A stretch of 64,000 bases of DNA from Pseudomonas sp. Lineage in GTDB: Bacteria; Pseudomonadota; Gammaproteobacteria; Pseudomonadales; Pseudomonadaceae. Shown piece after piece: positions 1 to 8,594 of the stretch; within the stretch, counting starts at the first letter, position 1, and each line of letters begins with the position of its first letter. Below the pieces are notes generated by a model that was not told the origin of the DNA, searched no databases, and was given only the letters and a program-made list of their open reading frames with translations. A program made the translations under genes and the position numbers. The DNA is taken from contig NZ_JASLGE010000020.1 of the NCBI RefSeq assembly GCF_030150285.1, positions 145,236 through 209,235 of the forward strand. The letters run 5' to 3'.

Positions 1-115
1 GATGCAATGCTTCACCTTGCTGCTGACCACGCTGTTGGTGCTGTGCAACCTGGTGGTAGACATCTGTTACGCGTGGCTCGACCCGCGCACGCGCTTCTCG
101 GGGGTGATGGCATGA
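1..115 (+). CDS. nikB: Nickel ABC transporter permease NikB, C-terminal end only
   Basis: The reading frame starting at base 2 is open to the TGA at 113-115 and gives a 37-residue tail ending in a DICYAWLDPRTRF-type sequence. Inner-membrane permeases of the DppB/NikB family end with this pattern (membrane helix, then a YA-LDPR-R tail). The start lies outside the window. The stop overlaps the nikC start by four bases, so the two are translated together. The assignment to nickel rather than dipeptide follows from the downstream NikD and NikE matches. Confidence 0.8.
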   Translation, partial: MQCFTLLLTTLLVLCNLVVDICYAWLDPRTRFSGVMA

Positions 116-957
116 GTACGTTAACGGCAGCCGTTGAGGTCAAAAAACACGGCCTGCGCGTCGGCTATGTGCTGGTTGGCGTGCTGCTGATTCTGGCGCT
201 GTTCGGCCCGTGGCTGGCCCCGCATGACCCCACGCTGGTAAACCTCAACGACCGCTTGCTGCCTGCCAGCGCCAGCCACTGGCTGGGCACCGACCACTTG
301 GGGCGCGATGTGCTGTCACGCCTGATGGTGGGCACGCAGTGGTCCTTGGGCAGTGTGGTGCTGGTACTCGGGCTGGTGTTGGTGCTGGGCGTGACCATCG
401 GCGGCATCGCCGGGGTAGTCGGCGGCAAGGTCGACATGTTTCTGATGCGCCTGTGCGACATGTTCCTGACCTTCCCGACCCTGGTGCTGGCGTTTTTCCT
501 GATCGCCCTGCTGGGCACTGGCCTGACCAACGTGATCATTGCCATCGCGTTGTCTCACTGGGCCTGGTATGCGCGCATGGTGCGCGGCATGGTCCTGGCG
601 CAACGTAACCGCGACTATGTGCTGGCCTCGCGCCTGGCCGGTGCCTCGCGCCTGACACGTTTGCGCCAGCACATCATGCCCAACGTCGTGGGGCAATTGC
701 TGGTGCTGGCATCGATGGACATTGGCCACATGATGCTGCACGTCTCGGGGCTGTCGTTCCTCGGCCTGGGTGTGAGCCCGCCCACCCCGGAATGGGGCGT
801 GATGATCAATGACTCCAAGGAGTTTCTGTGGAGCCACCCGCAACTGCTGCTGTGGCCGGGGCTGATGATATTTATCTCGGTGATGGCCTTTAACCTGCTG
901 GGCGATGCCTTGCGCGACCGGCTTGACCCCAGTGTGCTGGCGGAGATCAAGGAATGA
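112..957 (+). CDS. nikC: Nickel ABC transporter permease NikC
   Basis: This is an inner-membrane permease of about 281 residues, close to E. coli NikC (277). It has an N-terminal membrane helix, the DHLGRDVLSRL motif typical of the second permease in DppC/NikC pairs, and further helices around the EAA-type loop. I chose the ATG at 112, which overlaps the nikB stop, over the in-frame codon at 7, which lies inside nikB. It would pair with NikB to form the channel energised by NikD and NikE. The stop overlaps the nikD ATG as ATGA. Confidence 0.85.
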   Translation: MSTLTAAVEVKKHGLRVGYVLVGVLLILALFGPWLAPHDPTLVNLNDRLLPASASHWLGTDHLGRDVLSRLMVGTQWSLGSVVLVLGLVLVLGVTIGGIAGVVGGKVDMFLMRLCDMFLTFPTLVLAFFLIALLGTGLTNVIIAIALSHWAWYARMVRGMVLAQRNRDYVLASRLAGASRLTRLRQHIMPNVVGQLLVLASMDIGHMMLHVSGLSFLGLGVSPPTPEWGVMINDSKEFLWSHPQLLLWPGLMIFISVMAFNLLGDALRDRLDPSVLAEIKE

Positions 958-1727
958 ACCACGTGCTGACCCTCAAGGGCCTGACCCTCCACCACCAGCA
1001 GCGCCTGCTGGTAGACCGGCTTGACCTGACGCTGCAAGCCGGGCAAGTGCACGCGCTGGTCGGTGCCAGCGGCTCGGGCAAATCCCTGACCTGCATGGGC
1101 ATTCTCGACTTGCTGCCGCCCGGCGTTCACGGCCGTTGTGCTTCCCTGCTGCTCAATGGGCAGGCGGTGCAGGCCAGCCACCTGCGCGGGCGCGAAGTCG
1201 CGCTGGTGCTGCAAAACCCGCGCAGTGCATTCAACCCGGTGCGTTCGTTGCGCCAGCACGCCCTGGAAACCCTGCACACGCGGGGCGTGCAAGGCCGCGA
1301 GGCGGAGCACTTGATTCGCGATACCCTGCATGAGGTCGGCCTGAGCGATGACCAGCGCGTGCTGGATTCCTTTGCCTTTCAACTCAGCGGCGGCATGCTG
1401 CAGCGCATGATGATTGCCCTGGCGCTGTTGGCCGACAGTCACTTTCTGCTGGCTGACGAACCCACCAGCGACCTGGATGTGGTGGCACAGGCGCGTTTTC
1501 TCGACCTGCTGGAGCGCCTGGTGCAACAGCGCAACCTCGGCGTGCTGCTGATCACCCATGACATGGGCGTCGTGGCACGTTGCGCCGATGCGGTGTCGGT
1601 CATGGCCCACGGCCGCATCGTCGAGCACGCCGACGTGCACACCCTGTTCACCGCCCCCCGCAGCGAAGAAGCGCGCACGCTGCTGGCGGCGCACCACGCC
1701 TTGACAATGGAAGCCTGCACACCATGA
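954..1727 (+). CDS. nikD: Nickel ABC transporter ATP-binding protein NikD
   Basis: This is one of two cytoplasmic ATPases of the nickel importer, 257 residues. It has a Walker A GASGSGKSLTC near residue 38, a Q-loop QNPRSAFNP, the signature LSGGMLQRMMIA, a Walker B LLADEPTSDLD and the H-loop THDMGVVA. These stretches track E. coli NikD closely, including the Q-N-P-R-S-A-F-N-P and GGMLQRMMIA segments. It overlaps both neighbours by ATGA junctions, which indicates one transcript. A dipeptide ATPase is the alternative, but the NikD-like wording of the motifs argues against it. Confidence 0.85.
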   Translation: MNHVLTLKGLTLHHQQRLLVDRLDLTLQAGQVHALVGASGSGKSLTCMGILDLLPPGVHGRCASLLLNGQAVQASHLRGREVALVLQNPRSAFNPVRSLRQHALETLHTRGVQGREAEHLIRDTLHEVGLSDDQRVLDSFAFQLSGGMLQRMMIALALLADSHFLLADEPTSDLDVVAQARFLDLLERLVQQRNLGVLLITHDMGVVARCADAVSVMAHGRIVEHADVHTLFTAPRSEEARTLLAAHHALTMEACTP

Positions 1728-2533
1728 CGTTTATGCATGTCAGCCAACTAAGCCACGGTTACAGCACCGGCGGCCTGTTCAGCAAACGGCACCGGGTCGA
1801 GGTGTTACGCGGCCTGAATCTGGACCTGCAAGAAGGCCAGAGCCTGGGCTTGCTGGGGGCCAGCGGCAGTGGCAAAAGCACCCTGGCCCGCCTGCTGATG
1901 GGCCTGGAAACACCCGAGCATGGCCGTATCGATTTCGAGGGCCAGCCCCTCAAAGCCCTTGATCCGCATTTTTTGCAGCGGGTGCAGATGGTTTTTCAGG
2001 ACGCCATCAGTGCCTTCAACCCGCAACGCAGCATTGGCTGGAGCATCGCCGAACCCTTGCGCCACCTCAGCGCCATGGACAGTGAAGCCTGCACGGCGCG
2101 CGTGGCGCAGCTGTTGCAGCAGGTCAAACTCGACCCACGCGACAGCGAAAAACTGCCCGCGCAACTGAGCGGCGGACAGTTGCAACGGGCGGGTATCGCC
2201 CGCGCGCTGGCAGTAGGACCCAAACTGGTCATCCTCGATGAAGCCCTGTCCAACCTTGACCGGGTATTGCAGGTGCAAATACTGGCGTTACTGGCCGAGG
2301 TGCGCCGTGAGTCCGGCACCGCGTTTTTGCTGATCACCCACGACCTGAGCCTGGTCCAGCACTTTTGCCAGCGGGTGGTGGTACTGGCCGACGGCAACGT
2401 GGTTGAAGACCGCAGCGTCACGCCACAGATGCGCTTCGATCACCCGGCCGCTCGCACCTTACAAGATGCCGTGCTGCCGGCCATGCCGGTGGAAAAACAC
2501 GCACCGCGCAAGCACACCGAAAAAATCGTGTAG
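1724..2533 (+). CDS. nikE: Nickel ABC transporter ATP-binding protein NikE
   Basis: This is the second ATPase of the importer, 269 residues (E. coli NikE 268). It has Walker A GASGSGKSTLARLL, Q-loop FQDAISAFNP, signature LSGGQLQRAGIARAL, Walker B LVILDEALSNLD, and a C-terminal LQDAVLPAMPV segment that is characteristic of NikE (E. coli: LQNAVLPAFPV). The ATG at 1724 overlaps the nikD stop. An in-frame codon at 1580 would extend the protein deep into nikD and was rejected. No NikR-like repressor gene is in view. The nikA binding protein would lie upstream of the window. Confidence 0.9.
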   Translation: MTFMHVSQLSHGYSTGGLFSKRHRVEVLRGLNLDLQEGQSLGLLGASGSGKSTLARLLMGLETPEHGRIDFEGQPLKALDPHFLQRVQMVFQDAISAFNPQRSIGWSIAEPLRHLSAMDSEACTARVAQLLQQVKLDPRDSEKLPAQLSGGQLQRAGIARALAVGPKLVILDEALSNLDRVLQVQILALLAEVRRESGTAFLLITHDLSLVQHFCQRVVVLADGNVVEDRSVTPQMRFDHPAARTLQDAVLPAMPVEKHAPRKHTEKIV

Positions 2534-2588
2534 CCCATCTATACTCCCCGGCGATTCGGGAACCTCTTCAAACAAGGAATTTTGATCG

Positions 2589-3005
2589 ATGAACAGACTT
2601 TGCCTCAACGCCTTGGCCGGACTGACCCTTACGGTGTTGTCCAGCCACAGTTTTGCCGAACAGTACCTGTTCGACCTGGCCACTCAGGCCCCGTACAAAA
2701 AAGCCTATGAACAGATGCTCGCCTACCCGGGCTGGGTCACCAAAGCCCAGGGCGTTTCAACCCCCATGCAAACCGTAGAGGCCCAAGGCAAGCGTTACAC
2801 CGTAGGGATCATGTGCGAGCCGCATAATTGCGGCAATCACCAAATGGCCGTGGCCTTCAGCGCCGATGGCAAACAGTCCTGGGGGTTGCTCGCCAACCGC
2901 GCATCGGCCGACGAGGACTTCAACAAACAATGGCTGGGCGAACCCGACACCGCCGTACAACAACTGCTGAACAACGCGTTTGCCGACAACAACCCGCAAG
3001 ACTAA
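2589..3005 (+). CDS. ivy: Ivy-type periplasmic inhibitor of C-type lysozyme
   Basis: This is a 138-residue exported protein with a signal peptide at about 1-23 (cut after SFA). Ivy proteins plug the active site of C-type lysozymes with a loop of the form CKPHDC; here residues about 77-82 read CEPHNC, the same loop with conservative changes. The preceding pattern (KKAYEQML, PGWV, TPMQTV) also follows E. coli Ivy (KAAFNQM, PAWV, TPAQTV). An AAGGAA ribosome site lies 9 bases before the ATG. It starts 55 bases after nikE and could share that transcript. Role by family: periplasmic protection of peptidoglycan against host or competitor lysozyme. Confidence 0.85.
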   Translation: MNRLCLNALAGLTLTVLSSHSFAEQYLFDLATQAPYKKAYEQMLAYPGWVTKAQGVSTPMQTVEAQGKRYTVGIMCEPHNCGNHQMAVAFSADGKQSWGLLANRASADEDFNKQWLGEPDTAVQQLLNNAFADNNPQD

Positions 3006-3135
3006 ATACTGCGCGGCTGGCCTCGCGCTGCACGCACCGTTCTTCCACGATGTGTGCAGCCCGGCCACACACGGCTCGTTTTCCCACGGGAACACTTGAT
3101 CTGTTTTACCGACGGCTTGATGCACCGGAGTTAAA

Positions 3136-4509
3136 GTGACCATGACACAGCCCACGCTTCTTCACGCTGTATGGACCGCACTGGGCGGCACTATTGAGGA
3201 TTGCAACCGGGTCACGCTGACCACCGAGGGTGCACTGCCCTCGGCCTACCCGGTGACCGAACTGGCCAGCGCCTCCATCGCGGCGGTGGGTCTGGCCATT
3301 ACCCAACTGCGCGCACAAGCCAGCGGCCAGCCGGCCGGTGCCGTGACCGTTGACCGGCGCTTGGCTTCATTCTGGTTTGCCACCTCGCTGCGCCCCATTG
3401 GCTGGACACTGGCCAGTTTGTGGGACCCCCTCGCTGGCGACTACCGCACAAAGGATGGCTGGATCCGTTTGCACACCAACGCGCCCCATCACCGCCTGGC
3501 CGCAGAGCGCATTCTGGGCACGCACCGCGACACAGCCGGGATGGCCAACGCCGTGGCAGGTTGGGACGCACAATCACTTGAAACGGCCATCGTCGACGCT
3601 GGCGGCTGCGCGGCACAGATGCGCTCTGCCCACGCCTGGGCAGCGCACCCGCAGGGCCATGCGGTTGCCGGCGAACCGTTGATTCATCAGCACACCCGAG
3701 CACTGGCAAACGCCATGCCGCTGGTTGTCGACCCGGCCCGCCCCTTGGCCGGTATCAAAGTGCTGGACCTGACACGGGTACTCGCCGGCCCCGTGGCCAG
3801 CCGTTGCCTGGCCGCCTATGGCGCACACGTACTGCGCATTGATCCACCGGACTGGAACGAGCCTGCCGTGGTCCCGGAAATGACCCTCGGCAAACGCCTC
3901 GCCCGGCTGAACGCCCATGACCCCGCTGCCCTGACCACACTCAAAGCGCTGATCGCATCGGCCGATGTGATCTTGCACGGTTACCGACCTGGCGCGCTGG
4001 AGCATCTGGGGCTGGGCAGCGCCGAGCGCCAGCAACTCAACCCCTCTTTAATCGATATCAGCCTGAACGCTTACGGCTGGACCGGCCCCTGGCGCGAGCG
4101 GCGCGGGTTTGACAGCCTGGTGCAAATGAGCGGCGGTATTGCCGAGGCCGGCATGCACCATTTTCAGGCCGACAAGCCCGTGCCAATGCCCGTTCAGGCA
4201 CTGGACCAGGCCACGGGCTACCTGATGGCGGCGGCCGCCATTGTCGGCCTCACCGAGCGCCTGCACGCGCGCACCGTGCTTCAGGCCAGACTGTCCCTGG
4301 CCCGCACAGCGCTCTTATTACAGGATCACCCCACGCCACTCTCTGCCCCGGCATTCGCCCCTGAAACCGCGGCCGACCTCTGCGACACCCTTGAGCACAC
4401 GTCCTGGGGCGATGCCCAACGCCTGCGTTGGCCCCTCCAGATCCAGGGTTGCGCCGCCAGTTGGGCCCTTCCGGCGCGGGCACTGGGCACCGACGCACCT
4501 GGCTGGTAG
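3136..4509 (+). CDS. CoA-transferase family III (CaiB/BaiF) protein
   Basis: This 455-457 residue protein has a central and C-terminal half that reads like family III CoA transferases: DLTRVLAGPVASR near 210, then YGAHVLRIDPP, and a DISLNAYGWTGPW segment that resembles the usual ASxxGYGxxGP block. Family members move CoA between carboxylic acids. The acyl substrate cannot be told from the sequence. GGAG at 3127-3130 is 5 bases from a GTG (3136) and 11 from an ATG (3142), so either may start. The catalytic aspartate could not be placed with confidence. The N-terminal 200 residues look like a diverged second copy of the domain. Confidence 0.8.
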   Translation: MTMTQPTLLHAVWTALGGTIEDCNRVTLTTEGALPSAYPVTELASASIAAVGLAITQLRAQASGQPAGAVTVDRRLASFWFATSLRPIGWTLASLWDPLAGDYRTKDGWIRLHTNAPHHRLAAERILGTHRDTAGMANAVAGWDAQSLETAIVDAGGCAAQMRSAHAWAAHPQGHAVAGEPLIHQHTRALANAMPLVVDPARPLAGIKVLDLTRVLAGPVASRCLAAYGAHVLRIDPPDWNEPAVVPEMTLGKRLARLNAHDPAALTTLKALIASADVILHGYRPGALEHLGLGSAERQQLNPSLIDISLNAYGWTGPWRERRGFDSLVQMSGGIAEAGMHHFQADKPVPMPVQALDQATGYLMAAAAIVGLTERLHARTVLQARLSLARTALLLQDHPTPLSAPAFAPETAADLCDTLEHTSWGDAQRLRWPLQIQGCAASWALPARALGTDAPGW

Positions 4510-4515
4510 TGCCGT

Positions 4516-4560
4516 GCCGGCCGCCACCTGCCCGGCCATGCGGCACGGCAGGTGGCCGGC
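4516..4560. terminator. Convergent terminator hairpin
   Basis: Two long inverted arms (4516-4532 and 4547-4560, core GCCACCTGCC/GGCAGGTGGC) lie between two genes that point at each other. There is no clean T-run, so it may act mainly as a transcript-stabilising or bidirectional stop hairpin. Confidence 0.6.
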
Positions 4561-4566
4561 AGCGGG

Positions 4567-5667
4567 TTATTTATCTGACTTGATGCTGGTCCATACACGG
4601 GTGCGCACACGCTCCAGCTTCTGCGGTAACGGCTGCACCACATACAGGCTTTCCAGCGCCTCAGGGGTGGGTGTCAGGTTGGGGTTGCCGGTGATCTCCT
4701 TGCTGATTAACGGCAGGGAGTCCTTGTTGGCATTGGGGTAGCCAAGGAAGTCGCTGATGGGCGCAATCACTGCCGGATCCATCAGGTTGTTCAGAAATTC
4801 GTGGGCTTCTTCCACGTTTTTTGCGCTTTTAGGGATGGCGAACGTATCAAACCAGATCGGCGCACCTTCTTTGGGCAAGCGCCAGTCGACCACCACACCG
4901 TTGCCCGCCTCCTTGGCGCGATTGCCGAACTGATAAAAACTGCCCGAGTAACCAATGGCCACGCAAATATCGCCATTGGCAATGTCGGTCATGTACTTGG
5001 CCGAGTTGAAATAGGTGATGTAGGGGCGAACCTTGAGCATGAGCGCTTTGGCTTTTTCATAGTCGGCGGGGTTCTGGCTGTTGGGGTCCAGGCCCAGGTA
5101 ATGCAAGGCCAGCGGAAGGATTTCCGAGGCTGAATCGAGCATGGCCACGCCGCAGGATTTGAGCTTTGCCATGTTCTCGGGCTTGAACACCAGGTCCCAA
5201 CTGTCTACGGGAGCATCCTCGCCCAGCGCGGCCTTGACCTTCGCCGGGTTGAAACCGATCAACACCGTGCCGTACATGTAAGGCACCGCGTACTGATTGC
5301 CGGGGTCGTTGGTTTCCAGCAATTTCAAGAGGGCCGGGTCCTGGTGTTGCCAGTTGGGCAGTTTGGATTTGTCCAGCTTCTGGAACACACCGGCCTTGAT
5401 CTGGGTATCGAGAAACTGATTGGACGGCACCACCAGGTCATACCCCGAGTTCCCGGTCAGCAGCTTGGCTTCAAGGGCTTCGTTGGTATCGAACGAATCC
5501 CAGGTCACTTTGATGCCGGTGTTTTTGGCGAAATCCTTGGGCACGGACGGCAGGATGTAATCCGCCCAGTTGTACACGCGCAACTCGCGCTGTGCGGCCT
5601 GTGTGGCACCGGCCAGCAGCGTCACGCCACACAGCGTGACGCCCAGTAAGCGTTTCATGGTGCTCAT
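4567..5667 (-). CDS. Polyamine (putrescine/spermidine) ABC transporter binding protein, PotF/SpuD type
   Basis: This is a periplasmic solute-binding protein of 366 residues with a signal peptide at about 1-24. After it comes LRVYNWADYILPSV, the typical opening of PotF/SpuD proteins, and later SGYDLVVPSNQF, VPYMYGT and GYSGSFYQFGNRAKE, all familiar from this family. The ATG at 5667 follows AAGGGGA by 8 bases. The longer frame to 5814 has no signal peptide at its N-terminus and was rejected. No permease or ATPase genes are adjacent, so it is an orphan binding component that must use a transporter encoded elsewhere, or act as a sensor partner. Confidence 0.85.
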   Translation of the reverse strand: MSTMKRLLGVTLCGVTLLAGATQAAQRELRVYNWADYILPSVPKDFAKNTGIKVTWDSFDTNEALEAKLLTGNSGYDLVVPSNQFLDTQIKAGVFQKLDKSKLPNWQHQDPALLKLLETNDPGNQYAVPYMYGTVLIGFNPAKVKAALGEDAPVDSWDLVFKPENMAKLKSCGVAMLDSASEILPLALHYLGLDPNSQNPADYEKAKALMLKVRPYITYFNSAKYMTDIANGDICVAIGYSGSFYQFGNRAKEAGNGVVVDWRLPKEGAPIWFDTFAIPKSAKNVEEAHEFLNNLMDPAVIAPISDFLGYPNANKDSLPLISKEITGNPNLTPTPEALESLYVVQPLPQKLERVRTRVWTSIKSDK

Positions 5668-5957
5668 CAATGAAATCCCCTTCGGTGGCGTGAGATCGAT
5701 AGTTGTTATGTTCTGTACACGGCAGCGGCCTGCAAAAGGCCAAGGGCAAGGCGCACACATCTTGTTGTGGTGTGTTGACGATTCTGATTCTTGCCGACGA
5801 CTTAACCGGTTCACAGGTGGCGACAGGCCAAAAGGGGATGGATATGGCCAATGTGTGTGACCTGAAAAATATCTGCGCCTGTTAAACCCGCCAGGCAGCG
5901 ACTACCGAATCGCGCCCTTAAATCTGTGTCGCCGTGACTGAACTGTCCGCCCAGCAA

Positions 5958-5975
5958 CTGTTGCTCAGCCAACAC
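5958..5975. promoter_or_regulatory. TGTTG-N6-CAACA dyad, candidate SfnR/sigma-54 activator site
   Basis: TGTTGCTCAGCCAACA (5959-5974) sits about 95 bases upstream of the msuD -24/-12 promoter, a normal distance for a bacterial enhancer-binding protein. A near-identical copy (TGTTGCACAGCCAACA) occurs at 15574-15589, next to the sfnB promoters. The regulator assignment is inference. Confidence 0.55.
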
Positions 5976-6057
5976 CTGATCAGCAACGCTCTGCCTCAGC
6001 AGCAACACACACTGTTTTACTCGGCAATAACTCCTTGATTAACAAGACTTTTACGGG

Positions 6058-6074
6058 TTGGTACGGAGTTTGCT
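6058..6074 (+). promoter_or_regulatory. Sigma-54 promoter of msuD
   Basis: TTGGTACGGAGTTTGCT fits the -24/-12 consensus: GG at 6060-6061, ten bases, GC at 6072-6073, with a TTTGC -12 box. Transcription would start near 6085, giving a leader of about 90 bases before msuD. The operon carries a sigma-54 activator gene (sfnR), which supports the call. Confidence 0.75.
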
Positions 6075-6173
6075 CAAGGGTATGAACTGTCTCTGCCCCT
6101 TGGCGTGTACGCCGTGGAAGCCGATTTCCCCCACTCTCAAATCATCTGCTTAAAACGGTTTAAGGAAACGCTC

Positions 6174-7319
6174 ATGGATGTGTTCTGGTTTCTCCCCACA
6201 CACGGCGACGGTCACTACCTGGGTACTACCCAGGGCGCGCGCCCGGTCACGCTCAACTACCTGAAACAGGTGGCACAGGCTGCCGATGATCTGGGGTATC
6301 ACGGCGTGCTGATCCCCACCGGGCGCTCGTGTGAAGACTCGTGGGTCATCGCGTCGGCGCTGGTACCGCTGACCGAGCGCTTGCGTTACCTGGTCGCGAT
6401 TCGCCCCGGCATTATTTCGCCTACCGTGTCAGCACGCATGGCCGCCACGCTGGACCGGCTGTCCGGCGGTCGTCTGCTGATTAACGTGGTTACCGGTGGC
6501 GATCCCGATGAAAATCGCGGCGACGGCAGCTTCCTGACCCACAGCGAGCGCTATGAAGTCACCGACGAATTCCTGAAAATCTGGCGCCGCGTCCTCCAGG
6601 GCGAGGCCGTGGATTTCGAAGGCAAACACCTGCACGTCAAAAACGCCAAGGCCTTGTACCCTCCCGTGCAAAAACCCTACCCGCCGCTGTACTTCGGTGG
6701 CTCGTCGGAAGCCGCCCACGCGTTGGCCGCCGAACAAGTAGACGTGTACCTGACCTGGGGCGAGCCGCCGGCTGCGGTGGCTGAAAAACTCGCTGATATT
6801 CGTGAGCGCGCCGCGCGCCTGGGCCGCACCGTGCGCTTCGGGATTCGCTTACACGTGATTGTGCGCGACACCGAGCAAGAAGCCTGGGCCGCTGCCGACA
6901 AACTGATCGAGCACATCAGCGACGACACCATTGCCGCTGCGCAACAGTCGTTCGCGCGCTTTGACTCCGAAGGGCAACGGCGCATGGCCGCCTTGCACGG
7001 CGGGCGCCGTGACAACCTGGAGATTGCCCCCAACCTGTGGGCCGGCGTCGGCCTGGTGCGCGGCGGGGCCGGCACTGCGCTGGTGGGCGACCCGCAGCAA
7101 GTCGCGGCGCGTATCAAGGAATACGCTGACCTGGGCATTGAGAGTTTTATCTTCTCGGGTTACCCGCATCTGGAAGAAGCCTATCGCTTTGCCGAACTGG
7201 TGTTCCCGCTGCTGCCTGAGCCTTATGCCAGCCTGGCCGGGCGCGGCGTGACCAACCTCACCGGGCCGTTTGGCGAAATGATCGCCAATGATGTGTTGCC
7301 CACTCAAACCAAAGCCTGA
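6174..7319 (+). CDS. msuD: FMNH2-dependent alkane/methanesulfonate monooxygenase (MsuD/SsuD)
   Basis: This is a 381-residue two-component flavin monooxygenase, exactly the length of E. coli SsuD. It uses reduced FMN and oxygen to release sulfite from alkanesulfonates when sulfate is scarce. Family signatures include MDVFWFLPTHGDGHYLGT at the start, LRYLVAIRPG, RLLINVVTGGDPDE and NLWAGVGLVRGGAGTALVGDP. The ATG at 6174 follows AAGG by 8 bases; the frame upstream to 6105 is open but does not match the family. SsuD and MsuD cannot be separated by eye. The adjacent msuC and sfnR genes favour the methanesulfonate type. Confidence 0.85.
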   Translation: MDVFWFLPTHGDGHYLGTTQGARPVTLNYLKQVAQAADDLGYHGVLIPTGRSCEDSWVIASALVPLTERLRYLVAIRPGIISPTVSARMAATLDRLSGGRLLINVVTGGDPDENRGDGSFLTHSERYEVTDEFLKIWRRVLQGEAVDFEGKHLHVKNAKALYPPVQKPYPPLYFGGSSEAAHALAAEQVDVYLTWGEPPAAVAEKLADIRERAARLGRTVRFGIRLHVIVRDTEQEAWAAADKLIEHISDDTIAAAQQSFARFDSEGQRRMAALHGGRRDNLEIAPNLWAGVGLVRGGAGTALVGDPQQVAARIKEYADLGIESFIFSGYPHLEEAYRFAELVFPLLPEPYASLAGRGVTNLTGPFGEMIANDVLPTQTKA

Positions 7320-7326
7320 TCCCGGA

Positions 7327-7376
7327 CTGTAGGCGCGATCTTTTAAAGATCAAAAGATCGCGAGCAAGCGCCTGCA
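7327..7376. repeat. REP palindrome between msuD and msuC
   Basis: It reads tgtaggcgcgatc, then aaagatcgcgagcaagcgcctgca, an inverted repeat of the same family as those at 10811, 15621, 27598 and 51791. It lies inside an apparent operon, where it could modulate expression of the downstream genes. Confidence 0.7.
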
Positions 7377-7407
7377 CGGGCATTTATTTAAACGGAGGCT
7401 TTGACGC

Positions 7408-8586
7408 GTGACTGACCCTCTGCAAGCTTCACCCCTCGATATAGCCCGCGAGCTGGCAAGCGAGTTCGCCCACAGCGCCGTTGAGCGTGATGAACGGGGC
7501 GGCACGCCCACCGCTCAACGTGATGCCTTGCGCGCCAGCGGCTTGCTGGCCTTGAGCATCCCCGCGGCCTTCGGCGGGCTGGGCGCGTCCTGGCGCGAGA
7601 CCTTTGACGTGGTGCGCGAATTCGCCCGCGTCGACAGTTCCATCGCTCACGTTTTCGGTTTCCACCACCTGATGCTCGCCACCGTGCGGCTTTTCGCTCG
7701 CCCCGAACAGTGGCAGCCCTGGTTCGAATTCACTGCCCGACAAAACTGGTTTTGGGGCAACGCCCTCAACCCGCTGGACACCCGTACCACCGTGCGCAAC
7801 CTGGGCGGCTGGTATGAATTTTCCGGCAAAAAGAGCTTCTGCACCGGTGCCAACGATTCGCAAATGCTGATCGCTTCAGCGGTCGACGAAAGCGCCGGCG
7901 GCCAGCTGCTGATCGCGGCCATCCCCAGCGCCCGCTCCGGCATTACCTTGCACGGCGACTGGCAAAACATCGGTCAGCGCCAGACTGACAGCGGCAGCGC
8001 CACCTTTGAGCGGGTGCGCGTTGAATTCGACGATTTGCTGCTCGATCCCGGCCCGTTGAGCACACCGTTTGCCTGTTTGCGGCCGCTGATTGCGCAACTG
8101 CATTTCGCCAATATCTTCCTCGGCATTGCCCAGGGCGCATTTGAGGAAGCCCGCCACTACACCCTCAAAGAAACCCGCCCGTGGTTTAAATCCGACGCGC
8201 AGCACACCCATCAGGATGCGTACGTACTGGGCCATTACGGTGACTTCTGGGTGGCGCTGGAAAGTGCGCGCCTGCTGGTTGATCACGCCGCCCGACAACT
8301 GGATCTGGCCTGGGCTAAAGGCGCGAAGCTGACCCACCAGGAACGCGGCCAACTGGCCGTGACCATTGCCACCGCCAAAGTGGCCGCCAGCCGCAATGGT
8401 CTGGACATTTGCAGCAAAGTTTTTGAGGTCACGGGAGCCCGTGCCACCCACGCGGCGGTCGGTCTCGACCGGCACTGGCGCAACCTGCGCACCCAGAGCC
8501 TGCACGATCCGCTCGACTACAAGCGTCATGAACTGGGTGACTGGGCGCTGAACCAGAACCTGCCCACCCCCACCTTTTATTCGTAG
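7408..8586 (+). CDS. msuC: Acyl-CoA dehydrogenase-like FMNH2-dependent monooxygenase (MsuC type)
   Basis: This 392-residue flavoprotein has the acyl-CoA dehydrogenase fold. It carries LRASGLLALSIPAAFGGLGAS near the N-terminus, WFWGNALNPLD in place of the usual middle motif, and a C-terminal GLDRHWRNLRTQSLHDP block shared with DszC, SfnB and MsuC oxygenases rather than true dehydrogenases. In pseudomonads MsuC oxidises methanesulfinate-type sulfur compounds ahead of MsuD (established role). The GTG start at 7408 has GGAGG 9 bases upstream. It lies 88 bases after msuD across a REP element and 8 bases before sfnR. Confidence 0.75.
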   Translation: MTDPLQASPLDIARELASEFAHSAVERDERGGTPTAQRDALRASGLLALSIPAAFGGLGASWRETFDVVREFARVDSSIAHVFGFHHLMLATVRLFARPEQWQPWFEFTARQNWFWGNALNPLDTRTTVRNLGGWYEFSGKKSFCTGANDSQMLIASAVDESAGGQLLIAAIPSARSGITLHGDWQNIGQRQTDSGSATFERVRVEFDDLLLDPGPLSTPFACLRPLIAQLHFANIFLGIAQGAFEEARHYTLKETRPWFKSDAQHTHQDAYVLGHYGDFWVALESARLLVDHAARQLDLAWAKGAKLTHQERGQLAVTIATAKVAASRNGLDICSKVFEVTGARATHAAVGLDRHWRNLRTQSLHDPLDYKRHELGDWALNQNLPTPTFYS

Positions 8587-8594
8587 AGAAGCCC

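Larger units (their letters stand above)
5668..6173. other. Divergent intergenic region, potF-like / msuD
   Basis: This 506-base gap has no credible gene. It holds the msuD sigma-54 promoter (6058-6074) and an upstream dyad (5958-5975), described separately. The half next to the binding-protein gene must contain that gene's promoter, which I could not place. An msuE-type FMN reductase gene, often the first gene of msu operons, is not here. Confidence 0.6.

Noticed and set aside
615..1697. 360-residue minus-strand frame over nikC and nikD
   Set aside because: It runs antisense to two well-supported ABC genes and has the His/Gln/Arg-rich, low-motif composition of a GC-rich shadow frame; no family features.
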